Positions 1 through 10,866 of a stretch of 64,000 bases of DNA are shown here, piece after piece (positions within the stretch are counted from its first letter, which is position 1; the number at the start of each line of letters is the position of its first letter). This stretch comes from Melioribacter roseus (GTDB taxonomy: Bacteria > Bacteroidota > Ignavibacteria > Ignavibacteriales > Melioribacteraceae), in the NCBI GenBank assembly GCA_020722065.1, contig DYLK01000001.1, forward strand, positions 112,255 through 176,254, in the 5' to 3' direction. A program made the position numbers and the translations under genes. A model generated the notes under the pieces. That model searched no databases. It was not told the origin of the DNA and saw only the letters and a list, made by a program, of their open reading frames with translations.

Positions 1-2
1 AT

Positions 3-3000
3 TTGTTCTATTCATTAACAAATTCAACATTAGATGAAGATTTAGTGCCAATTGCTACAAATATTAATGCAACAGATTCAAGCTATTTGTGGGAAATCCC
101 ACATATTTTTAGCTCGAACGCAAACATTGTGATAAAAGACGCTGAATCAGGCGAAAATCTTTTCGATTCATCTGATAGATTCATAATTAGTATATTAAAC
201 ATTTTAACACCAAACGGTGGTGAGTTTATTCAAAGTGGAACTAATTACGAAATTACTTGGGAAGTTAGCGATCAAATTTATAGATTTTTAAATATTGCTT
301 ATTCACTAAATGGCGGGAAAAATTGGTTAACTATTGCAAATAATGTAGTTAGTTCAGATAGTAATTATTTATGGGCAATTCCAGAAGGAATTTCGTCAGA
401 TTCTGCTACAATTCGAATTTCAAATTCATCAAATTCAAATATTTATGATACGAGCTCATCATTTTTTAATATTGGTGGTCTAGAACTTACTTCACATAAT
501 TCTTTTGATAAATATCTTGAAAATTCATACACGGATATTACATGGTCGGCTTCATCTAATATTTCAAAAGTTGATATTCATTACAAAACAAACGAAAATG
601 TTTGGAAACCGATTGTTTTAGCACTCGATGCAAATCTTCAAACATATCATTGGAAATTGCCTGAAGATACTGGAGATTCGTGTTATATTAGAATAAGAGA
701 TAATAGTAATCCGTTACTTTATGATTATTCTAATTCTAATTTTGCTATTACAAAACTGAAATTATTATCATTAAATAACGGTGGAGTTTTCCAACTTGGT
801 AAAGATTTAGATATTTATTGGGAAAGCGAATATTTGGATTATCTTACTTTTGAATTTTCAACAGATTCAACAAATTGGACACGAATTAACACAAGTTCAA
901 TCGAAGCTGATTCTGGACATTACGTTTGGAATTTGCCTGATGAAATTAGTTATGCTTCCCCAAATTATATTGTTCGTCTTGTTGATGAAGATTTTCCAAA
1001 TGTTGCAGATACATCAAACAAAATTTTCACTTTGAGTTACTTGAAATTAATTTCTCCGAATGGTGGAAGTGAACAACAAATTGGAACTTCGTACGAAATA
1101 TTGTGGAGTGCAAGCGAAAATACAATTTCTACAGTAAATCTTTATGTTGAAATAAACCAAACTTGGGTCCCAATTCAGGCATTAATTCCAACTACAGAGA
1201 ATACTTATAATTGGGTGATAAACACCGATGCTTCGCCTTCATCTCGAATTAAAATTGAAGATTCGCAAAATAATTCCATTTTTGATGTAAGCGATTCTAC
1301 ATTTGTCATTTCGCATCTCGAAATTATCTTCCCAAATGGTGGAAATGCTCAGAAATTACAAGTCGGAAGGACTTACGAAGTAACTTGGGAAAGTACTTAT
1401 ATCAACAATTTGATTTTACAATATTCAGCAAATAATGGATCGCAATGGAATCCAGTTGGTGTTTCGCCAGCAGAGAATAATAGTTATTTGTGGACAATTC
1501 CAAATAGTCCATCTCTAAATGCTTTATTTAAAATCACCGATTTGAATTACAATTCTGTTTATGATGAAAGTGATAACAATTTCTCAATTGTTTCTTTACG
1601 CGTAACTTCTCCAAACACTTACACAGCATATAATATTGGGACAACACATTCAATAACTTGGGAAAGTACTAATTTGGATAGCGTTCGAATTCAATTATCA
1701 ATTGATGGTGGAAATACATATCCAATCGAAATTGCTAAACTTAGTGCAAATCAACAAAATTATAATTGGACAATCCCAAATATTTCTAGTTCAAATGCAA
1801 GAATTAGAATTACAGACATTTATGATAATTTAGTTTATGACGAAAGCGACACGACTTTCTTAATGGGAACTTTCCCTGTGGTTATTCCAGAAAGCGAAAA
1901 GCAAAGCAAAACTATTAATTTACTATACGAATTGCCTAATGTTGGTGAAGAATTAAGAATTGAAAGATTTTATTTCAGGAGTTTAACAGGGAATAATGTT
2001 GATGGAAAAACTTATTTATTAGAAGATTATTCGAATTTGGTTGCTCCAGCTCGTGATACTATAAAATGGAATTCACTCGGACAATTACCAAATTTTGAAG
2101 GAAATATTATTTTCCAAATACGTTTCCAATCAAATTATGGTGTCTATTATGATGTAATAGTTGATACATTATTAATTGATAACAAAGCTCCAACATTCAA
2201 CAATTCCAGCTTTGTAATTTCACAATCACCAGAAATTTATGGTTGGGATGTTGCACTAGTAAATTGGGAATCGGCAGTTGATTCCTCTCAACCAGTTTTA
2301 TATGATTTGTATGTTTCTGAAAATACAACTTTCCCTGAAGTTCCATTAGTTTCAAACTATGGTGAAACAGGATTTATTCGAAATCTGGCAAATTATTCGA
2401 CTTATTATTTCAAAATTGTACTTACAGATTTGTTTGGCAATACAACATCGTTTACAAAATCATATAAAACAAAAATTTTAGCAGATTATGATGGTTTGGG
2501 AAATGTAGATGCAATCGATTTGACGAATTTTGTTACACTTTGGTCAAGTGGAGATTCCACACAAGGTGTCGATTTGTACCCATACACTGGAACAATTCCG
2601 CAACCAACTATAAATCCAGATGACATACTGAATGCATTTGATTTATTAGTCTTTAGAGATATGTGGATTTATGATAAATTCAATAATTTGTTACCTAAAT
2701 CAAATTATTCTACTAAAATGTTTGATAGGAACGACTTAGCAATTAGTGGCAAGCAAGAATCAGTAGATTTTAATTTTGAAATTAATTCATTAGCTATTGG
2801 TGGTTCTGTTGAACTACTATACAATCCCGATATGTTCAATTTAGATTCAATTAGATTTTTATCCGAGTTTAACGAATCAGATTTGTTTGTACTTACATTT
2901 GTAGATACAGCACAAGGACGAATATTATTCGATTTTGCATCACTTTCTGGAGAATTGTTTTCAAATAAATATTCAATTCACGCAAGTATCAATTCAAATT

Positions 3001-3380
3001 TGAGTAGGGAAGTTAAAACAGATTCAATACTTTTTGTATATAAATCTATTACAAAAGATCGACAAATAACTACTGAAGGAAAAGTGTTTAATTTGAATTA
3101 TGTCCCCGATAAATTTAAATTATATCAAAATTATCCTAATCCATTTAATCCATCTACAACAATTGAATTTGATATTGCGAAAAAAACCAAAGTAACGCTA
3201 AAATTATATAACATTTTAGGCGAAGAAATCTTTACAATTGTAAATAAAGAATTAAATGCTGGAAATTATAGAGAAATTGTAGATTTGAACAGACTAAAAG
3301 GTTTAGCAAGTGGCGTTTATTTCTATCGAATTGTAGCTGATAATTTTGTCCAAACAAAAAAAATGATACTTCTTAAGTAA
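3..3380 (+). CDS. Secreted multi-repeat surface protein with T9SS sorting domain (5' partial)
   Basis: The reading frame is open from the window edge, so the true N-terminus and signal peptide lie upstream and the first TTG is not a start. Residues about 1-630 are roughly seven tandem units of about 95 aa. Each starts near PNGG(E), has an ITWE-type Trp strand and a LWxIP strand, and ends with IRI.D and YDxSD. This is the Ser/Thr-rich Kre9-like Ig-fold repeat pattern. Residues about 826-885 look dockerin-like (DYDGLGNVDAIDL, then DILNAFDLLVF), and about 915-1010 look cohesin-like. The last 85 residues are a type A sorting domain with YPNPFNPST, LYNILGEE and GVYFYR. It should be exported by the type IX system and fixed to or released from the cell surface. 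The ligand is unknown. The gene is followed by a hairpin and has no obvious operon partner. Confidence 0.85.
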   Translation: MFYSLTNSTLDEDLVPIATNINATDSSYLWEIPHIFSSNANIVIKDAESGENLFDSSDRFIISILNILTPNGGEFIQSGTNYEITWEVSDQIYRFLNIAYSLNGGKNWLTIANNVVSSDSNYLWAIPEGISSDSATIRISNSSNSNIYDTSSSFFNIGGLELTSHNSFDKYLENSYTDITWSASSNISKVDIHYKTNENVWKPIVLALDANLQTYHWKLPEDTGDSCYIRIRDNSNPLLYDYSNSNFAITKLKLLSLNNGGVFQLGKDLDIYWESEYLDYLTFEFSTDSTNWTRINTSSIEADSGHYVWNLPDEISYASPNYIVRLVDEDFPNVADTSNKIFTLSYLKLISPNGGSEQQIGTSYEILWSASENTISTVNLYVEINQTWVPIQALIPTTENTYNWVINTDASPSSRIKIEDSQNNSIFDVSDSTFVISHLEIIFPNGGNAQKLQVGRTYEVTWESTYINNLILQYSANNGSQWNPVGVSPAENNSYLWTIPNSPSLNALFKITDLNYNSVYDESDNNFSIVSLRVTSPNTYTAYNIGTTHSITWESTNLDSVRIQLSIDGGNTYPIEIAKLSANQQNYNWTIPNISSSNARIRITDIYDNLVYDESDTTFLMGTFPVVIPESEKQSKTINLLYELPNVGEELRIERFYFRSLTGNNVDGKTYLLEDYSNLVAPARDTIKWNSLGQLPNFEGNIIFQIRFQSNYGVYYDVIVDTLLIDNKAPTFNNSSFVISQSPEIYGWDVALVNWESAVDSSQPVLYDLYVSENTTFPEVPLVSNYGETGFIRNLANYSTYYFKIVLTDLFGNTTSFTKSYKTKILADYDGLGNVDAIDLTNFVTLWSSGDSTQGVDLYPYTGTIPQPTINPDDILNAFDLLVFRDMWIYDKFNNLLPKSNYSTKMFDRNDLAISGKQESVDFNFEINSLAIGGSVELLYNPDMFNLDSIRFLSEFNESDLFVLTFVDTAQGRILFDFASLSGELFSNKYSIHASINSNLSREVKTDSILFVYKSITKDRQITTEGKVFNLNYVPDKFKLYQNYPNPFNPSTTIEFDIAKKTKVTLKLYNILGEEIFTIVNKELNAGNYREIVDLNRLKGLASGVYFYRIVADNFVQTKKMILLK

Positions 3381-3414
3381 TTAGCAATGTTTGACATTAT
3401 ATTTATGCAATAGG

Positions 3415-3439
3415 TTGACTAAAAATGAAAAAGTCAACT
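3415..3439 (+). terminator. Possible hairpin after the T9SS protein gene
   Basis: GTTGACT (3415-3421) pairs with AGTCAAC (3433-3439) across an 11-nt loop. There is no clear U-tract, so this is a weak terminator candidate. The rest of the gap to nqrA (3440-3611) shows no convincing gene. Confidence 0.3.
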
Positions 3440-3611
3440 ATAACAAACTAAAGATGCAAGAAATATTACCCAAAGAAAGATCTAATTAATTATAATTTTC
3501 AATGAAATTCAAAAAGGAAGTAGTAAATAAAGTTCTGTCTGAGGAATTAATAAAAACATTTATCTTTCTAAATAAATCAAATCAATTCTCTGAAATTTTT
3601 TTATGAAAATA

Positions 3612-3643
3612 TTTTTATAAAGTATTTCTTCTTTGTATGTTTG
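3612..3643 (+). promoter_or_regulatory. Candidate Bacteroidota-type promoter of the nqr operon
   Basis: TATGTTTG at 3636-3643 is a perfect TAnnTTTG -7 element. Exactly 20 bp upstream lies TTTT (3612-3615), three of four matches to the -33 TTTG. Transcription would start near 3650, just before the likely nqrA start. The upstream in-frame TTG at 3641 lies inside this element and is therefore an unlikely start. Confidence 0.4.
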
Positions 3644-3670
3644 GATTTTCAAAATAAGATAATAATGTTT

Positions 3671-5008
3671 ATGGCTAAAATGAAAATCAAAAAAGGTTTA
3701 GACCTTCCAATAAACGGCTCACCAAAACAAGATATTTCAAATACAATTTTAACAAAAAAAGTGGCTTTACTCGGGGATGATTACATCGGGTTAAAACCAA
3801 CTATGCTTGTTAATGTTGGGGATGAAGTAAAAAAAGGACAACTTCTTTTTACTGATAAGAAGACTCCTGGAGTTAAATTTACTTCGCCAGCAGCTGGTAA
3901 AGTTATTGAAATTAATAGAGGTGAGCGAAGAGCTTTTAAATCAATTGTTATTGAAAAAAGCGGAAACGACGAAGTAACGTTTAAAAGTTATTCAGAAAAA
4001 GAATTAGATAGCTTAAATTCGGAGCAAATTAAAGAGAATTTGATTGAATCGGGTTTGTGGACTTCAATTAGAGTTCGTCCTTTTTCAAAAGTTGCTAATC
4101 CAGCAACAACTCCACATTCAATTTTTGTTACTGCAATGGATTCAAACCCACTTGCACCACAAATTGAAAAAATTATTGCTGGAAAGGAAAAAGCCTTTGA
4201 AAATGGTTTAAAAGTCCTAAATAATTTAATTGAAGGAAGTATTTTTCTTTGTAAAGCACCAAACACCAATATTCCAACAATTAGCTCGCCAAAACTAAAA
4301 GTTGAAGAGTTTGAAGGACCACATCCAAGTGGTTTGGTTGGAACTCACATCCACTTTTTAGACCCAGTTAGTTCGTCAAAAAAAGTTTGGTACGTAAATT
4401 TGCAGGATGTAATTGCAATTGGAATGCTTTTTACAACTGGAAAAATCTTTACCGAAAGAGTTATCTCGCTTGGCGGCTCGCAAGTGAAAAATCCAACATT
4501 AATTAAAACAGAAATTGGTGCTTCTATTGATGAACTTGTTAAAGGTTTATTAATTGAAGGCGAAAACCGAGTTATTTCTGGTTCGGTGCTAAGTGGATTT
4601 CACGCAACTGGCAGTTTAGCTTATCTTGGTAGATTTCATCAACAAATTTCGGTTATTAAAGAAGACACTAAACGCGAATTTTTAGGTTGGGTAAATCCTT
4701 TTGGAAATAGATTTTCGGTTAAATCCGTGTTATTTCCTAAAAAACAACTAGATTTTTCAACATCTACACATGGTGGTCTTCGTTCAATTGTTCCAATTGG
4801 CAGTTATGAAAAAGTAATGCCTTTGGATATTCTTCCAAATTATTTATTACGTTCATTAGCAATAAATGATATTGAAGAAGCAGAACAACTTGGTTGCTTA
4901 GAGTTAGATGAAGAAGATTTAGCATTATGTACTTTTGTATGTCCATCAAAAATAAATCATGGTGAAAATTTAAGAAACAGTTTAAATAAAATAGAAAAAG
5001 AAGGTTAA
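3671..5008 (+). CDS. nqrA: Na+-translocating NADH:quinone reductase subunit A
   Basis: NqrA is the soluble cytoplasmic subunit of Na+-NQR, the Na+-pumping respiratory NADH dehydrogenase. The protein opens with the family signature [10 protein letters not shown] and contains [11 protein letters not shown] in the middle. Its length of about 445 aa is normal. The frame is open back to a TTG at 3641, but the family N-terminus fits ATG 3671 (MAKMKIKKG) or ATG 3680 (MKIKKG). I chose 3671; neither has a strong Shine-Dalgarno. It is first in the run nqrABCDEF and is separated from nqrB by 4 bp. Confidence 0.95.
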   Translation: MAKMKIKKGLDLPINGSPKQDISNTILTKKVALLGDDYIGLKPTMLVNVGDEVKKGQLLFTDKKTPGVKFTSPAAGKVIEINRGERRAFKSIVIEKSGNDEVTFKSYSEKELDSLNSEQIKENLIESGLWTSIRVRPFSKVANPATTPHSIFVTAMDSNPLAPQIEKIIAGKEKAFENGLKVLNNLIEGSIFLCKAPNTNIPTISSPKLKVEEFEGPHPSGLVGTHIHFLDPVSSSKKVWYVNLQDVIAIGMLFTTGKIFTERVISLGGSQVKNPTLIKTEIGASIDELVKGLLIEGENRVISGSVLSGFHATGSLAYLGRFHQQISVIKEDTKREFLGWVNPFGNRFSVKSVLFPKKQLDFSTSTHGGLRSIVPIGSYEKVMPLDILPNYLLRSLAINDIEEAEQLGCLELDEEDLALCTFVCPSKINHGENLRNSLNKIEKEG

Positions 5009-5012
5009 TTAA

Positions 5013-6212
5013 GTGAAATTCCTTAGAAATTTTTTAGATAAGCAAAGCAAAAATTTTGAAGCTGGAGGGAAGTTTCCTAAACTATACCCTCTCTTTGAAG
5101 CGGTTGATACTTTGCTTTACACGACTGGCAAAGTTACATCTAAAGGACCACACGTTCGCGATGCGTTAGATCTTAAGCGAATGATGTTAACTGTAATTTA
5201 TGCCTTAATTCCAGCTATAATAATGGCTTTATATAATACTGGCTACCAATCAAATCTTGGAATTACAGGTATTTCAGATTATGAACCAACTGGCTGGCAA
5301 CAACAATTTTTTATGATGTTAGGACTAACATTCGATTCAACTTCAATTTTAAGTAACATGGTTTTAGGAGCACTTTACTTCTTTCCTGTTTATCTTGTTA
5401 CAGTTGTAGTTGGTGGTTTTTGGGAAGTCCTTTTTGCAGTAATTAGAAAACACGAAATTAATGAAGGCTTTTTTGTTACAAGCATGCTTTTCCCTCTAAT
5501 TTTACCTCCTGATATTCCTTATTGGCAAGTTGCTATAGGAATTTCTTTTGGTGTTGTTATTGGGAAAGAAGTTTTTGGCGGTGTTGGAATGAATATTCTA
5601 AATCCAGCTTTAACTGGAAGAGTATTTTTATTCTTTGCTTATCCTGCACAAATTTCTGGCGATAAAGTTTGGGTTGCCGTTGATGGAATGAGTCAAGCTA
5701 CTCCATTAGCTCAACTTGCTGATTCTTCAATGCACTTAACTTATTCTTGGTGGGATGCATTTATTGGCTTAATTCCTGGCTCAATGGGTGAAACTTCAAC
5801 ACTTGCAATTTTAATTGGAGCATTTATTTTAATAGTAACAAAAATTGGCTCTTGGCGAATTATGGCAAGCATTCTTTTGGGAATGACACTTATGTCGCTT
5901 ACTTTTAATTTAATTGGAAGTTCCACAAATCCGATGTTTGCAGTTACACCAATTTGGCATTTAGTTCTTGGTGGTTTTGCTTTTGGAACTGTTTTTATGG
6001 CAACTGACCCCGTTACAGCAGCTTTAACTGAAAAAGGTAAATTCTATTATGGATTATTTATCGGAATTTTGGTGGTTTTAGTTCGTGTTGTAAATCCTGC
6101 ATTCCCCGAAGGAATGATGTTGGCAATATTATTTATGAATGTATTTTCACCAATTATTGACCGATTTGTAATTAAAAGTAACATTAAGAGGAGGCTAGCA
6201 AGAAATGTCTAA
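5013..6212 (+). CDS. nqrB: Na+-translocating NADH:quinone reductase subunit B
   Basis: NqrB is the large membrane subunit that carries riboflavin and a covalently bound FMN and forms part of the Na+ path. About ten hydrophobic segments follow a cytoplasmic N-terminal stretch. The flavinylation motif is present as MSQAT, with Thr230 as the FMN acceptor; the usual form is SGAT, so the Gly position is Gln here. It starts with GTG, is 399 aa long, and its last 8 bp overlap nqrC, which suggests translational coupling. The flavin is presumably attached by the ApbE encoded downstream. Confidence 0.96.
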   Translation: MKFLRNFLDKQSKNFEAGGKFPKLYPLFEAVDTLLYTTGKVTSKGPHVRDALDLKRMMLTVIYALIPAIIMALYNTGYQSNLGITGISDYEPTGWQQQFFMMLGLTFDSTSILSNMVLGALYFFPVYLVTVVVGGFWEVLFAVIRKHEINEGFFVTSMLFPLILPPDIPYWQVAIGISFGVVIGKEVFGGVGMNILNPALTGRVFLFFAYPAQISGDKVWVAVDGMSQATPLAQLADSSMHLTYSWWDAFIGLIPGSMGETSTLAILIGAFILIVTKIGSWRIMASILLGMTLMSLTFNLIGSSTNPMFAVTPIWHLVLGGFAFGTVFMATDPVTAALTEKGKFYYGLFIGILVVLVRVVNPAFPEGMMLAILFMNVFSPIIDRFVIKSNIKRRLARNV

Positions 6213-7002
6213 TGATAGCACTAAAAAGACTTTATTAGTTGCACTTGTAGTTTGCTTTGTTGCTTCAATTTTAGTTTCAACAGCAGCAGTTGAGCTTAAA
6301 CCAGTTCAAACACTTAATAAAGAACTTGATTTGAAAAAGAATATTCTTTCTGCTGGGGATTTATACCACGAAGGAATTGATATAAATTCAGTATTTAAGG
6401 AAAAATTAAAAGCACAAATTATCGATTTAGAAACCGGTGAAGTTATTCCCGAATCAAAATATGACGATGTGTTAAATATTGAAAAATTTAATGTAGAAAC
6501 AATCGCTTCTAGTCCCAAATGGGGTAAGAGTATTCCAGCAAGTAATGATATTGCAGGAATTAAAAGAATGCCAAAAGCAATGGCAATTTATACTGTAATT
6601 GGCGACAGTGATAAAGTTGATAAATATATTTTCCCAATTTATGGAAAAGGACTTTGGTCAACACTTTATGGATTTATTGCTGTTGATAAAGATTTAAAAA
6701 CAGTAAAAGGATTTACTTTTTACCAACATGGCGAAACTCCTGGTCTTGGTGGGGAAGTTGATAATCCAAAATGGAAAAGTTCGTGGATTGGTAAACAACT
6801 TTTTGACCAAAACGGTGAGTTGAAAATTGAGGTTATAAAAGGTAAAAGTGATAGGAATAGTGATAATGCAAAATATCAAATTGATGGATTATCTGGTGCA
6901 ACTTTAACAACACGTGGAGTTAATAATTTGGTTCGTTTTTGGTTAGATAAAAATGGATATGGTCCTTTCTTAAACAAATTGAAAGGGAAAAACAATGGCT
7001 AA
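6205..7002 (+). CDS. nqrC: Na+-translocating NADH:quinone reductase subunit C
   Basis: NqrC has one N-terminal membrane anchor (residues 9-28) and a periplasmic domain with a covalent FMN. The attachment motif is [10 protein letters not shown], with Thr233 as the acceptor. The family motifs [10 protein letters not shown] (147-156) and [10 protein letters not shown] (175-184) are intact, and 265 aa is a normal length. The start ATG overlaps the end of nqrB by 8 bp, and the end overlaps nqrD by 8 bp. Confidence 0.97.
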   Translation: MSNDSTKKTLLVALVVCFVASILVSTAAVELKPVQTLNKELDLKKNILSAGDLYHEGIDINSVFKEKLKAQIIDLETGEVIPESKYDDVLNIEKFNVETIASSPKWGKSIPASNDIAGIKRMPKAMAIYTVIGDSDKVDKYIFPIYGKGLWSTLYGFIAVDKDLKTVKGFTFYQHGETPGLGGEVDNPKWKSSWIGKQLFDQNGELKIEVIKGKSDRNSDNAKYQIDGLSGATLTTRGVNNLVRFWLDKNGYGPFLNKLKGKNNG

Positions 7003-7618
7003 TAAATATAAAGAAATATTAATTGACCCAATTCTTAAAAACAATCCAATAACATTACAAGTTCTTGGAATATGTAGTGCACTTGCGGTTACTACAAAAA
7101 TGGAAACAGCTGTAGTTATGGCTCTTTCTGTTACGCTTGTTACTGCGTTTTCAAGTTATTTTGTTAGTTTAATAAGAAATCATATTCCGAGTAGCGTTCG
7201 TATTTTGGTTGAAATGACAATCATTGCATCACTTGTAATTATTGCAGACCAGCTAATTAAGGCTTATGCTTATAATATTAGTAAACAATTATCAGTTTAT
7301 GTTGGTCTTATTATCACAAACTGTATTGTAATGGGAAGAACTGAAGGTTATGCGTTAAAAAATCCACCAGTTGAAAGCTTTTTGGATGGAATTGGGAATG
7401 GAATGGGTTACGCAGTAATTCTATTAACTGTTGGATTTCTTCGTGAATTGCTCGGTGCTGGCAAGTTCTTTGGAATAACAATATTGCCTTTAACTACTGA
7501 TGGTGGTTGGTATCAAGCTAATGGTTTAATGTTGCTTGCTCCAAGTGCGTTTTTCCTAATTGCTATGTTTATTTGGGTTCTTAGAACATTCTATCCAGAA
7601 CAAGTAGAGGAGGAATAA
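6995..7618 (+). CDS. nqrD: Na+-translocating NADH:quinone reductase subunit D
   Basis: NqrD is a six-helix membrane subunit that pairs with NqrE in an inverted arrangement. The two conserved half-membrane cysteines are visible at Cys27 (GICSALA) and Cys110 (ITNCIVMGR). In solved NQR structures these help hold an iron or [2Fe-2S] centre in the middle of the membrane. The length of 207 aa is normal. It overlaps nqrC by 8 bp and is 2 bp from nqrE. Confidence 0.96.
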   Translation: MANKYKEILIDPILKNNPITLQVLGICSALAVTTKMETAVVMALSVTLVTAFSSYFVSLIRNHIPSSVRILVEMTIIASLVIIADQLIKAYAYNISKQLSVYVGLIITNCIVMGRTEGYALKNPPVESFLDGIGNGMGYAVILLTVGFLRELLGAGKFFGITILPLTTDGGWYQANGLMLLAPSAFFLIAMFIWVLRTFYPEQVEEE

Positions 7619-7620
7619 TT

Positions 7621-8232
7621 ATGTTAGAACATTATTTAAGTTTGTTTATTAAATCAATATTTATCGAAAATATGGCTCTCGCATTCTTCCTTGGAATGTG
7701 TACTTTTTTAGCAGTTTCAAAAAAAGTTGATACTTCAATCGGACTTGGAATAGCAGTAATTTTTGTTCAAGTTATCACAGTTCCAGTAAATAATTTAATT
7801 TATCAAAACGTGTTAAAAGAAGGCGCGTTAGCTTGGGCTGGTTTAGAAGGTGTTGATTTAACATTTCTTGGCTTAATTACTTATATTGGCGTTATTGCTG
7901 CTATAGTTCAAGTTTTAGAAATGATTTTGGATAAATATGTACCATCTCTCTACAATTCACTCGGAATTTTTCTACCATTAATTACTGTAAACTGTGCAAT
8001 TCTTGCTGGTTCTCTTTTTATGGTTGAACGAAATTACGATTTTGGTGAATCAATTGTTTACGGATTTGGTTCTGGTTTTGGTTGGGCTTTAGCTATTGTT
8101 GCTTTGGCTGGTGTTCGTGAAAAAATGAAATATAGTAATGTCCCAAAAGGGTTAAGAGGACTTGGAATTACATTTATCACAGCAGGCTTAATGGCTATGG
8201 CATTTATGTTATTTTCTGGAATTAAATTATAA
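7621..8232 (+). CDS. nqrE: Na+-translocating NADH:quinone reductase subunit E
   Basis: NqrE is the inverted partner of NqrD. It has six hydrophobic segments and the matching cysteines Cys27 ([10 protein letters not shown]) and Cys125 ([10 protein letters not shown]), so the intramembrane iron site of NqrD/E appears complete. A strong Shine-Dalgarno (AGAGGAGGAA, around 7606-7615) precedes the ATG. The length of 203 aa is typical. The gene lies 2 bp after nqrD and 9 bp before nqrF. Confidence 0.96.
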   Translation: MLEHYLSLFIKSIFIENMALAFFLGMCTFLAVSKKVDTSIGLGIAVIFVQVITVPVNNLIYQNVLKEGALAWAGLEGVDLTFLGLITYIGVIAAIVQVLEMILDKYVPSLYNSLGIFLPLITVNCAILAGSLFMVERNYDFGESIVYGFGSGFGWALAIVALAGVREKMKYSNVPKGLRGLGITFITAGLMAMAFMLFSGIKL

Positions 8233-8241
8233 GGTTTTAAT

Positions 8242-9477
8242 ATGGATGGTACTAACTTAATTATATTAGGCGTGGTGATGTTTATTGTCATCGTAATTGC
8301 CTTAGTATTAATAATTCTGTTTGCAAAATCGAAGTTAATTTCTGCGGGTACTGCTAAAATTGAAATAAATGAAGACCCTGAGAAATCTATTGTAGTCCCA
8401 GTTGGAGATAAACTTCTGTTTACTCTTGCTAATCAAGGGATTTTCCTCCCTTCTGCTTGTGGTGGAAAAGGAACTTGTGGCGAATGTAAATGTCGAGTTT
8501 TAGAAGGGGGTGGTGATATTCTTCCTACGGAAACTTCTAAACTTTCTCGTGGACAAATAAAAAATCATTACAGACTTTCTTGCCAAGTGCCTGTTAAATC
8601 GGATATTAAAATTCAAGTTCCTGAAGAAGTTTTTGATATTAAAAAATGGGAATGTACAGTTCGTTCAAATAATAATGTTGCTACATTTATTAAAGAACTT
8701 GTTCTCGACCTTCCACAAGGCGAAAATGTTGATTTTAGAGCTGGTGGTTATATTCAAATTGAAGCTCCTGCTCACACTGTAAAATATTCCGATTTTATTA
8801 TTGGTGAAGAATACAAAGGCGATTGGGATCGTTTTAATCTCTGGAAATATGTTTCTAAAGTTGAAGAACCAGTTCTTCGTGCTTATTCTATGGCAAATTA
8901 TCCCGAAGAAAAAGGAATGGTAATGCTTAATGTGCGTATAGCTACTCCTCCACCCAAAATGCCAGATGTTCCTCCAGGAAAAATGTCTTCATACATTTTT
9001 AGCTTAAAACCTGGTGATAAAGTTACTATTTCTGGTCCTTATGGCGAGTTCTTTGCTAAAAAAACCGAAGCCGAAATGGTATTTATTGGGGGTGGTGCTG
9101 GAATGGCTCCTATGCGTTCGCATATTTTTGACCAATTAAAAAGATTAAATTCCAAAAGAAAAATATCTTTTTGGTATGGTGCTCGTAGCTTACGTGAATC
9201 TTTTTATAAAGATGAATTTGATGATTTAGCTGCAAAACATAGTAATTTTACTTGGCATTTAGCTCTTTCTGAGCCTCAACCCGAAGATAATTGGACTGGA
9301 ATGACAGGATTTATTCATCAAGTTCTCTATGATAATTATCTTAAAACTCATCCCGCTCCTGAAGATTGCGAATTTTATATGTGCGGACCTCCTATGATGA
9401 ACTCTGCTGTTATCAAAATGCTCGAAAATCTTGGCGTTGAACGTGAAAACATTATGCTTGACGATTTTGGTGGTTAA
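8242..9477 (+). CDS. nqrF: Na+-translocating NADH:quinone reductase subunit F
   Basis: NqrF is the NADH-oxidising entry subunit. Order of domains: membrane helix (6-29); ferredoxin-type [2Fe-2S] domain with Cys73, Cys79, Cys82 and Cys114; FAD domain with the RAYSMANYP motif; NADH domain with [12 protein letters not shown] and the C-terminal MCGPPMM. All expected ligands are present and 411 aa matches the family. It is the last nqr gene, followed by a good intrinsic terminator. Confidence 0.97.
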   Translation: MDGTNLIILGVVMFIVIVIALVLIILFAKSKLISAGTAKIEINEDPEKSIVVPVGDKLLFTLANQGIFLPSACGGKGTCGECKCRVLEGGGDILPTETSKLSRGQIKNHYRLSCQVPVKSDIKIQVPEEVFDIKKWECTVRSNNNVATFIKELVLDLPQGENVDFRAGGYIQIEAPAHTVKYSDFIIGEEYKGDWDRFNLWKYVSKVEEPVLRAYSMANYPEEKGMVMLNVRIATPPPKMPDVPPGKMSSYIFSLKPGDKVTISGPYGEFFAKKTEAEMVFIGGGAGMAPMRSHIFDQLKRLNSKRKISFWYGARSLRESFYKDEFDDLAAKHSNFTWHLALSEPQPEDNWTGMTGFIHQVLYDNYLKTHPAPEDCEFYMCGPPMMNSAVIKMLENLGVERENIMLDDFGG

Positions 9478-9493
9478 TTTTTTTATATAATTT

Positions 9494-9530
9494 TAGCGGA
9501 ATTACTCTATAATTCCGCTATTATCTTTTC
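9494..9530 (+). terminator. Rho-independent terminator of nqrABCDEF
   Basis: TAGCGGAATT (9494-9503) pairs perfectly with AATTCCGCTA (9511-9520) across a 7-nt loop, followed by a T-rich tract. It lies 17 bp after nqrF and separates the structural genes from apbE. Confidence 0.8.
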
Positions 9531-9556
9531 TTTTATCATTCACTATCATAATTTTT

Positions 9557-10573
9557 ATGAAAAAAATAATTTTAGTTTTAATTCCATTTTTATTATTTAG
9601 TTTTAGTTGCACTAATTCAAATGAAGACGAAGTTCACTTAATCAGTGGTGAAACTATGGGAACTACTTTTTCAATTAAATTTACATCAAAAACTCCTATT
9701 GATATTGAAAAAATTGAAACTGAAATTAATAACATCCTCAAAACTGTTAATCAACAAATGTCCACATATATACCAACTTCCGAATTGTCCAGTTTTAACA
9801 CGTCTTTAGATACAAATTGGATTAATGTTTCACCCGATTTAGCATTTGTTGTTAGCGAAGCTCAAAAAATAAGTAAACTTTCAAATGGAAAATTTGATAT
9901 AACTATTGCTCCTTTAGTTAATCTTTGGGGCTTTGGACCAGACGATAAACCAGAAACAATTCCAACACAAGAAGCAATTGATGAATTAAAACAATTTGTT
10001 GGTTACAAAAACATTGAAGTACGCCTTTCTCCTCCTTCAATAAAAAAACACAATCCAAAAGTTACTTGCGATTTATCCGCAATTGCTAAGGGTTTTGGGG
10101 TTGATAAAGTGTCTGAATATTTGCTTTCAAAAGGAATTAACAACCATCTTGTTGAAATTGGTGGTGAACTAAGAGCAAGTGGTAAAAAGTTTAATAACGA
10201 TTGGATTGTTGGAATTTCTACTCCAAATCAATCAGCTACTGTTCAAGAAAAAATTAAATTGAATAATCTTTCAATGGCTACTTCTGGCGATTATTGGAAT
10301 TATTTTGAAGAAAATGGAATTAGATATTCGCACACTATTGATCCAGCAACTGGAAAGCCAATAACTCACAATCTTGCTTCTGTTACTGTTGTTGCCAACA
10401 CTTGTGCCGAAAGTGACGCTTTTGCTACAGCAATTGATGTAATGGGACCGGAGGAAGGGCTTCAATTTGCAAAAGATAATGAACTTAAAGTTTATTATAT
10501 TGTAAAAGATAAAAATAAGTTTAACTCATTTTATACAACACAATTTGAAAATTTAATATACAAAGGAAATTAA
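9557..10573 (+). CDS. apbE: FAD:protein FMN transferase (ApbE family lipoprotein)
   Basis: ApbE moves FMN from FAD onto the Thr of S(G)AT-type motifs in exported domains. Here the obvious substrates are NqrB and NqrC directly upstream. A lipoprotein signal peptide ends at Cys18 (FSFSC). Family motifs follow: GETMGTTFSIKF near the N-terminus, DLSAIAKGFGVD, EIGGELRASG, SHTIDPATGKP and AESDAFATA. The length of 338 aa is normal. It follows the nqr terminator and lies 2 bp before the small NqrM-like gene, so both maturation factors appear to form their own unit. Confidence 0.95.
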   Translation: MKKIILVLIPFLLFSFSCTNSNEDEVHLISGETMGTTFSIKFTSKTPIDIEKIETEINNILKTVNQQMSTYIPTSELSSFNTSLDTNWINVSPDLAFVVSEAQKISKLSNGKFDITIAPLVNLWGFGPDDKPETIPTQEAIDELKQFVGYKNIEVRLSPPSIKKHNPKVTCDLSAIAKGFGVDKVSEYLLSKGINNHLVEIGGELRASGKKFNNDWIVGISTPNQSATVQEKIKLNNLSMATSGDYWNYFEENGIRYSHTIDPATGKPITHNLASVTVVANTCAESDAFATAIDVMGPEEGLQFAKDNELKVYYIVKDKNKFNSFYTTQFENLIYKGN

Positions 10574-10575
10574 GA

Positions 10576-10803
10576 ATGACACAATATATAGTTGTTTTCG
10601 CATTTTTTACAATTGCATTGATTCTAATGCTTGTTTCACTAAAATTTAGCAAATATAAAGAACGTCCGGAAAGTTGTTGCGGTGGTGGTCATTGCTCAGC
10701 TGGGCATTCACATGGTGATGGTGAATGTCATCACGGTGAATGCAGAAATAATGAAGAAATTTCAAGTAAATTTATCATTAAAGTGGATAAACTTAAATTT
10801 TAG
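10576..10803 (+). CDS. Small Cys/His-rich membrane protein, NqrM-like
   Basis: This 75-aa protein has one N-terminal membrane helix (3-22). A short basic stretch and a metal-binding-looking tail follow: ESCCGGGHC, then alternating His and Cys up to about residue 56. Cysteines are at 34, 35, 40, 51 and 56, and histidines at 39, 44, 46, 52 and 53. In proteobacteria the small membrane protein NqrM follows apbE, carries an SCGG-type Cys motif and is needed to assemble the NqrD/E iron centre. Position, size, topology and the (S)CCGG motif suggest the same role, but the His-rich tail differs from the NqrM form I know. It could instead be a general metal-handling protein. Confidence 0.6.
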   Translation: MTQYIVVFAFFTIALILMLVSLKFSKYKERPESCCGGGHCSAGHSHGDGECHHGECRNNEEISSKFIIKVDKLKF

Positions 10804-10866
10804 AGTCAATTTGTATCAAATATTGTGCAGTGAAAAATAAACGTAACTAAGGGAATAAAGGCATCC

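Noticed and set aside
3502..3606. A 34-codon frame before nqrA (MKFKKEVVNKV...)
   Set aside because: Very short, no Shine-Dalgarno and no recognisable family; chance in AT-rich DNA is likely.
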